A stretch of DNA of 5,154 nucleotides, from contig SDZP01000396.1 of NCBI GenBank assembly GCA_004144935.1, forward strand, positions 1 to 5,154, read 5' to 3'. The position numbers were made by a program, and so were the translations under genes. A model generated the notes under the pieces. It was not told where the DNA came from. It did not search any database and worked only from the letters and a program-made list of their open reading frames with translations. Positions 1 to 5,154 of this stretch are shown in pieces. Positions within the stretch are counted from its first letter, which is position 1. Every line of letters starts with the position of its first letter. Origin of the DNA: Caulobacteraceae bacterium. GTDB lineage: Bacteria; Pseudomonadota; Alphaproteobacteria; Caulobacterales; Caulobacteraceae.

Positions 1-213
1 CAGGACGCCCGCGCCAACCTGTCGGTCGCCGGGAGCAGCCTGGCCGCCACCGCCCGGGCCCACCCGGTGCTGGCCGTCCTGACCGTGGTCGGCGGCATCG
101 CCGCCATCGGCCTGCTGGCTAATCCGGCCACGCGCCGCGCGGCCATCGCCGGCGGCACGGCCCTGTGGGGCAAGTACGGCGACAAGGCCCAGGACCTCCT
201 GACCAAGCGCTAG
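1..213 (+). CDS. C-terminal end of a small alanine-rich membrane protein (partial)
   Basis: An open frame enters from the left edge and ends at TAG (211-213), giving 70 residues; the start lies outside the window. The visible part begins with a short polar, alanine-rich stretch. One hydrophobic segment follows at about visible residues 22-40 (PVLAVLTVVGGIAAIGLLA), a probable single membrane helix. The tail is basic and ends in DLLTKR. Third codon positions are almost all G or C, as in the clear genes nearby, which supports real coding. The pattern of a helix flanked by short amphipathic ends resembles small inner-membrane or envelope stress proteins (DUF883-like), but no diagnostic motif is visible and I do not assign a family. 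It lies 94 bases upstream of the DUF885 gene on the same strand, so co-transcription is possible but not shown. Confidence 0.68.
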   Translation, partial: QDARANLSVAGSSLAATARAHPVLAVLTVVGGIAAIGLLANPATRRAAIAGGTALWGKYGDKAQDLLTKR

Positions 214-273
214 GCCGAGCCAGGCACCAGGTTGGCAAGGCGCCGATCTGGCCAAGCGGGTCACCCCGTGCGA

Positions 274-303
274 AACCCCGGAGGCATCAAGCTTTCCGGG
301 GTT
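274..303 (+). promoter_or_regulatory. Perfect inverted repeat just before the DUF885 start
   Basis: AACCCCGGA (274-282) and TCCGGGGTT (295-303) are exact reverse complements, forming a 9-bp stem with a 12-base loop that contains AAGCTT. The right arm ends 4 bases before the ATG at 308, so it occupies the place where a ribosome binding site should be. The only good purine run, GGAGG (280-284), sits about 23 bases from the start, too far for normal use, and partly inside the left arm. No T-run follows, so this is a poor intrinsic terminator. It may act as an RNA hairpin limiting translation of the DUF885 gene, as an operator for a dimeric regulator, or as a weak terminator for the upstream gene. 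The function is inference; the repeat itself is certain. Confidence 0.5.
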
Positions 304-307
304 CTCC

Positions 308-1600
308 ATGTTCAAGCGCCTGCTGCCCGTCCTCGCCGCCTGCCTGCTGACCGCCTGCGCGGGAACCGCCAAGGCCGCCCCCGACACGCTCGACGCCATC
401 GCCGTCGACTTCGTCAAGCTGACCCTGGAGGCCGGGGTTCGCGAGGATGGCTATGTCGACGCCTATTATGGCCCGCCCGAATGGCAGGAGGCCGCCAAGG
501 CCGCGCCGCGCGAGCAGGCCAAGCTGCGCGCCGACGCCCGCGCGCTGAGCGCCCGCCTCGCCGCCCTGCCCCTGTCCAGGGACCCGCTGGTCCAGCGCCG
601 CCGGGCGTTCATGGCCGGCCAGCTGAAGGCCGCCGACACCCGGCTCTCCATGGCGCTGGGCGAAAAGTTCAAGTTCGCCGACGAAGCCGAGGGCCTGTTC
701 GGGGTCCGTCCGCAGCTGAAACCCCTGAGCGCCTACGATCCGGTCCTGGCCAGGATCGAGGCCCTGGTCCCCGGCGACGGGCCGCTGTCGGAGCGGGTCG
801 ACGCCTTCCTGAACCGCTATGTCATCCCGGCCGACAAGCTCGAACCGGTGATGCGGGCCGGGATCGCCGAGTGCCGCAAGCGCACCGCCGCCCATATCGC
901 CATGCCGGCGAGCGAGCAGTTCACCCTGGAATTCGTGACCGGCAAGAGCTGGTCCGCCTACAACTGGTACAAGGGCAATGCGACGAGCCTGATCCAGATC
1001 AACACCGACCTGCCGACCCGCATCAGCTGGGCCATCGATCTGGGCTGTCACGAGGGCTACCCCGGCCACCATGCGCTCAACATGCTGCTCGAGCAGAAGC
1101 TGGCCAAGGGCCGGGGCTGGGTCGAGTTCACCGTCTATCCGCTCTACAGCCCGCAATCGCTGATCGCCGAGGGGACCGCCAACTACGGCATCGACCTGGC
1201 CTTCCCGCTGGCCGAGAAACTGACCTTCGAGCGCGACGTGCTGTTCCCGCTGGCCGGCCTGGACCCGGCGACAGCCGAGCGGCAGGTGGTGCTGGACGCG
1301 GCGAGGGAGGACCTGGCCGGCGCCCGGCTGACCATCGCGCAGCTGTATCTCGACGGCGAGATCGATCGGGAGACCGCCATCGGCCTGGCCCAGAAGTATC
1401 AGCTGACCAGCCGCGCCCGGGCCGAGCAGTCGATCAGCTTCACAGAGAACTACCGCAGCTACGTGATCAACTACGGCCTCGGCCAGGATATGGCGCAGGC
1501 CTATGTGGAGGCGGCCGCGCCGGATCAGGACGGGCGCTGGAAGGCGTTCGAGCGGCTGATCTCTGAACCGACCCAACCGGCCGATCTGCTGAAGCGCTAG
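308..1600 (+). CDS. DUF885 family lipoprotein, putative zinc-dependent hydrolase/peptidase
   Basis: The product has 430 residues. The ATG at 308 gives a clean lipoprotein signal: basic FKR, a hydrophobic core, and the lipobox LTAC with Cys17, so the mature protein is probably lipid-anchored and faces the periplasm. A YVDAYYGPPEW block lies at residues 49-59. The DUF885 signature HEGYPGHH is at 248-255, preceded by Cys247, and a second acidic motif, IAEGTANYG, has Glu288. By analogy with gluzincin peptidases, His248, His254 or His255 and Glu288 may bind zinc and Glu249 may be catalytic. The spacing is not the canonical HExxH, because position +4 is Pro252. Many DUF885 proteins are 550-600 residues, so this belongs to a shorter subfamily but looks complete. 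No substrate can be named. There is no clear ribosome binding site; a hairpin (274-303) covers that place. The stop codon interlocks with that of the convergent attH-like gene on one CTAG. Family assignment is firm; enzymatic activity is inferred. Confidence 0.9.
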   Translation: MFKRLLPVLAACLLTACAGTAKAAPDTLDAIAVDFVKLTLEAGVREDGYVDAYYGPPEWQEAAKAAPREQAKLRADARALSARLAALPLSRDPLVQRRRAFMAGQLKAADTRLSMALGEKFKFADEAEGLFGVRPQLKPLSAYDPVLARIEALVPGDGPLSERVDAFLNRYVIPADKLEPVMRAGIAECRKRTAAHIAMPASEQFTLEFVTGKSWSAYNWYKGNATSLIQINTDLPTRISWAIDLGCHEGYPGHHALNMLLEQKLAKGRGWVEFTVYPLYSPQSLIAEGTANYGIDLAFPLAEKLTFERDVLFPLAGLDPATAERQVVLDAAREDLAGARLTIAQLYLDGEIDRETAIGLAQKYQLTSRARAEQSISFTENYRSYVINYGLGQDMAQAYVEAAAPDQDGRWKAFERLISEPTQPADLLKR

Positions 1601-2501
1601 AGGGTCAGCTTCCCGAAGTACCCGGTCAGTTCGAGGTAGCCGCGGGCTTCCTCGCTGCTGACCGCGCCTTCCCAGTAGACCGGGCCGCCGCCGGCGCGGC
1701 TGTCCAGTTCCTGGTCGTCGAACAGCGGCTTGAGGAGGATCGTCCGGGGTCCGCCCGGCAGGGGGGCGGTGATCGCCTGTTCGACCGGGTACAGCGCCCC
1801 GGTGCGGGTCGAGCGCCAGCGGCGGCGGGCTTCAAACGTCAGTTCGCCGGGGTGGAAGACGGTGAGCACGCCCGTCGGGCTGCGGTAGGAGCCGCCCGTC
1901 CACAGGGGTTTGCCGGCCGCGTCCCGGACCTGGAAGGCGGTCAGGGCACCGCCGTCCTTGAGGTTCAAGCCGGCCCAGTCCCAGCCGACGGCGGCGGGGT
2001 TGAGCAGGGTGGAAGACCATTCGCGGTCGAGCCAGGCCTTGCCGGCGACCTTGATCGTCCGGTCGCCGCGCCGGACCGAGCCGGTCACCGCCATCTGCGG
2101 CAGGCTGTAGTAGTGGCTGGCCTCGCTGGGCGATCGGCGGCCTCGGCCAGGCCGAAGCCGGCGCGGGCGACGCGCTGGCTGTGCAGGAGCCTGTTCTCCT
2201 TTGGGTCCGACAGGGCGGCGTGGGCGAACAGCACCTGTTTGGCGGCGAAGGCGCTGGGGTTGGCCTGGTCGACGTCGGGACGGGTGCGGAAGAAGGTGAC
2301 CTGGAAGCCGAGCGGGCCCTCGGCGGTGTCCAGCCAGCCGGTGACGTACCACCATTCGGTGCGGAACTGCGGGTGGCTGCCGTGGTCGCGCGGGAAGGCG
2401 ATGGCCTCGGCCGGGGTGACGGTGGCGTAGACCGGGGCGACGCGGCCGGTGTCGGCGGCCATGAGAAGAAGGGCGGCCAGGGCGGCCAACACGACGCGCA
2501 T
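1597..2501 (-). pseudogene. Broken attH-like gene: CrtC/lipocalin-like secreted protein with internal deletion and frameshift
   Basis: Two conserved pieces of one AttH/CrtC-superfamily protein lie in different minus-strand frames. The N-terminal piece starts at ATG 2501 with a signal peptide (MRVVLAALAALLLMAA). It carries the family blocks FPRDHGSHPQFRTEWWYVTG and FAHAALSD, runs through RVARAGFGLAEAADR, and then goes out of frame at about 2130, stopping at TGA 2085-2087. The C-terminal piece resumes at about 2127 with SEASHYYSLPQ, AWLDREWSS, VGWDWAGLNLKDGG, YWEGAV and GYLELTGY, and ends at 1597. Joined, the pieces give about 300 residues against roughly 350-370 in the family as I recall it. 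The missing middle normally holds a V-LDDW stretch and an LQG-G-S-KGP stretch. A deletion of about 150-180 bases with length 1 modulo 3 therefore fits better than a single indel. The start is preceded by GGGAGGA at 2508-2514 with 6-base spacing, and overlaps the permease stop as TGATG. An upstream GTG at 2504 is too close to that site. Intact homologues are exported and encoded beside AttEFG-type transporters; their biochemical role is not settled, although the superfamily includes carotenoid 1,2-hydratase. An assembly error remains possible. Confidence 0.85.
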
Positions 2502-5056
2502 CACCAGTCCTCCCGCACGGCGCGGACGGCGTCCATGGAGAGCGCCCGGCGGCCGGCCAGCAGGGCGGCCCCGGCCGAGGCGGCGATCAGGGTCACCGTC
2601 ACCACCGCGAACAGGCCCCAGGGCAGGCGGGTCTGCATGGTCCAGTGGAAGGACTGCGGATTAACCACATGGATCAGCACCTGGCTCATGATCAGGCCCA
2701 GCGTCAGGCCGGCGGCGACGCCGACGGAGCCCAGCAGGCCGCCCTCGATGGCCAGCATGGCGGTGATCTGGCGCTTGCGGACGCCCAGATGGCGCAGCAT
2801 GCCGAACTCCTTGGTGCGGGCCAGGGTCTGGGCCGAGACGGTGGCGGCGACGCCGGCCAGGCCGACGAGGATGGCGACCAGCTCCAGCACATAGGTGATG
2901 GCGAAGCTGCGGTCGAAGAGGCCGAGCGCGATGGCGCGGATCTCGCCGGGGCGCAGCATCTCGGTGCGGGCGGCGACATCCGGCGGCAGGACGGCGCGGA
3001 CGGCGGCCCCGACGGTCTCGGGCCGGGCCCCGGGCTCCAGGTCTATGGAGGCCTCGCCGCGCAGGCCGTCGCCGGTCAGGCGGCTGTAATCCTCGCTGGT
3101 CAGGACGATGGCCCCGTTCTGGCGGGCGTAGTCGCGCCAGAGGCCGGCGACGTAGACGCGCGGTCGTCCCTTGAGCGGCAGTTCGAGGGTCTGGCCGACC
3201 TTCAGGTCGTTGAGCCAGGCGGCCGGTTCGCTGACCCAGATGGGGGTCAGGCCCGCCGGCGCGGGGCGCGACCGGCCGATCAGCGGGACGCGGGCGCCGG
3301 GGTTGTCGCGGGTGATCGGCTGGGCGACCAGGGCGACGGGCGGGGCGTCGGTGGAAAGGCGCAGGGGCGTCTGGCGGGTGAAGTGGACGGCGGCGACGCC
3401 CGGCACGGCGGCGATGCGGGCTTGGCCGGCGGGGTCGAGGCCGCCGACCTCGGAGGGGCCGGCGAAGCGGATATAGAGGTCGTCCGGCAACACCTGGCCC
3501 AGCCAGTCGTCGACCGAGCCCCGGAAGCTGGAGACCATCACCGCCATGGCGATCATCAGGCTGGTCGAGGCGACGATGCCGCAGAGGGCGACGGCGGCCT
3601 GGGACGGGGCGCCCCAGAGGCGGCGGACGGCCAGCTCGGCGACGGGGCTCTTCAGGGCCCGGGCCTCCAGCGGCGAGAGCAGCAGCCGGGCGACCCAGGG
3701 CATGGCGGCCACGCCGCCGGCCAGCAGCAGGGCCATGGAGACGTAGCCCAGCAGCGGCAGGCCATAGACGGCGGGGGCGAAGGCGCAGGCGGCGCCGAGG
3801 CCAAGCAGGATCAGGGCCAGGCGGATGCGCGGCCGGGCCGAGGGGTCGATGGCGTCGCCGACGTTCTTCAGCGCCACCGCCGGCTGGGCGCGGGCGGCCT
3901 CGCGGGCCGGGATCAGGCTGCCGACCAGGGCGCAGGCGAGGCCGAGCACGAAGAAGACCCCCGCCGCGATGGGGGCGAAGATCAGGGTCGGGCGGGCGCC
4001 TTCGAAGAAGCCGCTGCCCAGATCGCCGCCGAGCAGGCGCAGGGCGACGCTCGCGAGCCCCAGGCCGAGGCCGATGCCCAGGGCCGAGCCGACCGCGCCG
4101 ACGATGCCGCCCTCGGCCAGCACCTGGACCAGCAGGGCCCGCCGGTTGACCCCCAGCACCCGCAGCAGGGCGAACTGGGCGCGGCGGCGGGCGACTGACA
4201 GGGACTGAGCCGAGAAGACCAGGAAGGCCCCGGTCAGCAGGGCCATCAGGGCCAGCATGTTGAGGTTGACCCGGTAGGCGCGGGAAAGGCTGTCGCTGCG
4301 CCTCTCCTGGCTTTCCTGGGTGACCACCTCGGCCTCCGGCGGCAGCAGGCGGGTCAGGCCGGCGCGGGTGGCGGCGGGATCGGCGTCGGCCGCCAGTTTG
4401 ACGTCGACGCGCTGCAGCTTGCCCAGCTGGCCGAAGCGCCACTGGGCGGCGGCGATGTCCATGACCACGATGCGGCGGCCCTCGGCCACGGCCGGCAACG
4501 GTCCGGCGATGGTCAGGGGCACGGTGCGGCCGCCGGCGGCGATGGTGATGACGTCGCCCGGCTTTCGGCCCGCCATCAGGGCGGGGGAGACGAAGGCGGC
4601 GTTCTCGTCGAACACGGCGCCGGCCCCGCCGAAACCGCCTTCCCCGGCGCCGGCCGGCCGGCCCAGCAGGTTGGGGGTGACGGCGGCGGCGCGGAAGATG
4701 TCGAGGCCGATCAGGGTCAGCCGCTGGTCCTCGCCGGGGACGACGCCGGTCAGCTGGATGACCGGGCTGGCCAAGGCGACGCCAGGGGCGCGGGCCAGCC
4801 TGGGATAGAGGCCCTCGTCGAAGCCGGCGGGGGAGACCGACTGCACCTGCAGGTCGGCGTCGCCATTGACCGTGCTGATCGCCTTGGAGAATTCGGTCAG
4901 GGCCGAGGCGTTGATCAGGTGGACGGCGAAGCCCAGGGCGACGCCGACGGCGATGGCCAGCGCAGCGGTGACGACCCGCACCGGCTGGCTGCGCCACTCG
5001 CCGAGGATCAGCCAGCGGAGGGCTGTCAGGCTGAGGGATTTGGCTGCGGGGGTCAT
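2501..5056 (-). CDS. FtsX/MacB-type ABC transporter permease, AttF-AttG-like, two-repeat form
   Basis: The product is an intact inner-membrane protein of 851 residues. Ten membrane helices can be read at about residues 26-48, 264-288, 314-342, 357-383, 411-431, 436-458, 486-511, 716-741, 767-793 and 812-836. Two large periplasmic domains lie at about 50-262 and 512-715. This is the duplicated (TM, periplasmic domain, three TM) plan of type VII ABC permeases such as E. coli YbbP, with FtsX domains (PF02687) at about 265-390 and 718-845. The halves share a cytoplasmic motif, FALLRVLGVNRR (295-306) and FGMLRHLGVRKR (751-762), each followed by an EG exactly 20 residues after its first Phe. No ATPase is fused, so a separate ATP-binding subunit is needed and probably lies just past the right edge. 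The downstream CrtC/AttH-like gene points to an AttEFGH-type system rather than LolCDE or MacB; the substrate is unknown. The start at ATG 5056 is the only good choice because an in-frame TGA (5093-5095) closes the frame upstream. No clear ribosome binding site precedes it. Confidence 0.93.
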   Translation of the reverse strand: MTPAAKSLSLTALRWLILGEWRSQPVRVVTAALAIAVGVALGFAVHLINASALTEFSKAISTVNGDADLQVQSVSPAGFDEGLYPRLARAPGVALASPVIQLTGVVPGEDQRLTLIGLDIFRAAAVTPNLLGRPAGAGEGGFGGAGAVFDENAAFVSPALMAGRKPGDVITIAAGGRTVPLTIAGPLPAVAEGRRIVVMDIAAAQWRFGQLGKLQRVDVKLAADADPAATRAGLTRLLPPEAEVVTQESQERRSDSLSRAYRVNLNMLALMALLTGAFLVFSAQSLSVARRRAQFALLRVLGVNRRALLVQVLAEGGIVGAVGSALGIGLGLGLASVALRLLGGDLGSGFFEGARPTLIFAPIAAGVFFVLGLACALVGSLIPAREAARAQPAVALKNVGDAIDPSARPRIRLALILLGLGAACAFAPAVYGLPLLGYVSMALLLAGGVAAMPWVARLLLSPLEARALKSPVAELAVRRLWGAPSQAAVALCGIVASTSLMIAMAVMVSSFRGSVDDWLGQVLPDDLYIRFAGPSEVGGLDPAGQARIAAVPGVAAVHFTRQTPLRLSTDAPPVALVAQPITRDNPGARVPLIGRSRPAPAGLTPIWVSEPAAWLNDLKVGQTLELPLKGRPRVYVAGLWRDYARQNGAIVLTSEDYSRLTGDGLRGEASIDLEPGARPETVGAAVRAVLPPDVAARTEMLRPGEIRAIALGLFDRSFAITYVLELVAILVGLAGVAATVSAQTLARTKEFGMLRHLGVRKRQITAMLAIEGGLLGSVGVAAGLTLGLIMSQVLIHVVNPQSFHWTMQTRLPWGLFAVVTVTLIAASAGAALLAGRRALSMDAVRAVREDW
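2508..2514 (-). promoter_or_regulatory. Ribosome binding site of the attH-like gene, inside the permease gene
   Basis: On the minus strand, GGGAGGA lies 6 bases before ATG 2501 and within the last codons of the permease gene. It decides the start in favour of ATG 2501 over GTG 2504, which would leave only 3 bases of spacing. Together with the TGATG stop-start overlap it indicates translational coupling of the two genes. Confidence 0.75.
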
Positions 5057-5083
5057 GAGGGTTGAGCCGGTGGGGTGGCCTCT

Positions 5084-5106
5084 CCCTTCCCCTCAATGGG
5101 GAAGGG
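5084..5106. repeat. Intergenic hairpin, part of a probable dispersed GC-rich repeat
   Basis: CCCTTCCCC (5084-5092) and GGGGAAGGG (5098-5106) are exact reverse complements around the 5-base loop TCAAT, a strong 9-bp hairpin in either strand. It sits 28 bases upstream of the permease start. The surrounding bases read like the abundant intergenic elements of many proteobacteria, whose spurious translations look like PHPNPLPQGE; here one minus-strand frame reads PHPQPFPIEGKGE. Only one copy is in the window, so dispersal is inferred from that resemblance. No T-run follows on either side, so it is not a classic intrinsic terminator, though it could attenuate transcription entering the permease gene. 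Confidence 0.6.
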
Positions 5107-5118
5107 TTGGGGATGGGG
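5098..5118 (+). other. Canonical four-run G-quadruplex motif
   Basis: Four G-runs, at 5098-5101, 5104-5106, 5109-5112 and 5115-5118, are separated by two-base linkers AA, TT and AT. This meets the usual G-quadruplex rule with very short loops. The G-rich strand is the template for any transcript into the permease gene. The first two runs are also the right arm of the 9-bp hairpin, so the two structures would exclude each other. The formation in the cell is inferred. Confidence 0.5.
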
Positions 5119-5154
5119 TGTTCGCACCACCCCGTAAGCGGAGGTCAAAGAGGG

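Noticed and set aside
232..255. TTGGC...GCCAA inverted repeat downstream of the first gene as a terminator
   Set aside because: Only 5 bp of stem with a 14-base loop and no T-run; too weak to support.
287..1576. Long minus-strand open frame (429 codons) opposite the DUF885 gene
   Set aside because: The plus strand carries a lipobox and the HExxPGHH motif; the antisense product has no recognisable family motif and arises from the strong GC bias.
2085..2160. Programmed ribosomal frameshift joining the two attH-like halves
   Set aside because: No slippery heptamer is seen at the join, and a frameshift would not supply the missing 50-60 residues; a deletion explains both facts.
1852..2894. Plus-strand frames over the attH-like region
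   Set aside because: Both minus-strand halves show family motifs; the plus-strand products show none.
2645..4198. Long plus-strand open frame (517 codons) opposite the permease gene
   Set aside because: It is antisense to a clear ten-helix FtsX permease; its product is low-complexity Gly/Ala/Asp/Gln-rich with no domain, as expected of a GC-rich shadow frame.
2661..5096. Very long second minus-strand frame overlapping the permease
   Set aside because: It is one base out of the permease frame, begins with TTG inside the hairpin, and is an extreme Arg/Pro/Gly-rich sequence typical of an off-frame reading.
5120..5148. TTGACC on the minus strand (5143-5148) as a promoter -35 box for the permease
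   Set aside because: No convincing -10 element (GCTANAWC or TATAAT-like) occurs at suitable spacing, and the bases lie next to the repeat.

Overview
The window is very GC-rich DNA with compact genes and almost every third codon position G or C. This suits an alphaproteobacterium, and the gene content plus a GC-rich intergenic repeat near the right edge would fit a Caulobacter or Phenylobacterium type genome. That placement is inference from composition and style, not from a marker gene.

Left part, plus strand: the last 70 codons of a small alanine-rich membrane protein (1-213), a 94-base gap with a perfect 9-bp inverted repeat, then a complete DUF885 lipoprotein gene (308-1600). The DUF885 product has a lipobox and the family's HExxPGHH motif, so it is probably a lipid-anchored envelope metal-dependent hydrolase or peptidase.

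Right part, minus strand: a complete 851-residue FtsX/MacB-type ABC permease (2501-5056), followed by a CrtC/AttH lipocalin-like secreted protein gene (1597-2501). The two are tightly coupled: the permease stop and the next start share one base (TGATG), and a GGGAGGA ribosome binding site lies inside the permease gene. The arrangement matches the right half of an attEFGH-type locus (ATPase, permease, exported CrtC-like protein). The ATPase would be expected just beyond the right edge.

The main surprise is that the attH-like gene is broken. Its N-terminal and C-terminal halves are both well preserved but in different frames, and roughly 50-60 residues of the expected middle are absent. This looks like an internal deletion of about 150-180 bases whose length is not a multiple of three, not a simple one-base indel. 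The permease upstream is intact, so the exporter seems to have lost its partner recently, unless the join is an assembly error.

The two operons converge, and their stop codons interlock on one palindromic CTAG with no terminator between them. At the right edge (5057-5154) lies non-genic repeat-like DNA with a perfect 9-bp hairpin overlapping a canonical four-run G-quadruplex motif. I found no RNA genes, insertion sequences or CRISPR arrays, and no clearly undescribed system. The nearest thing is the decaying AttEFGH-like export locus.
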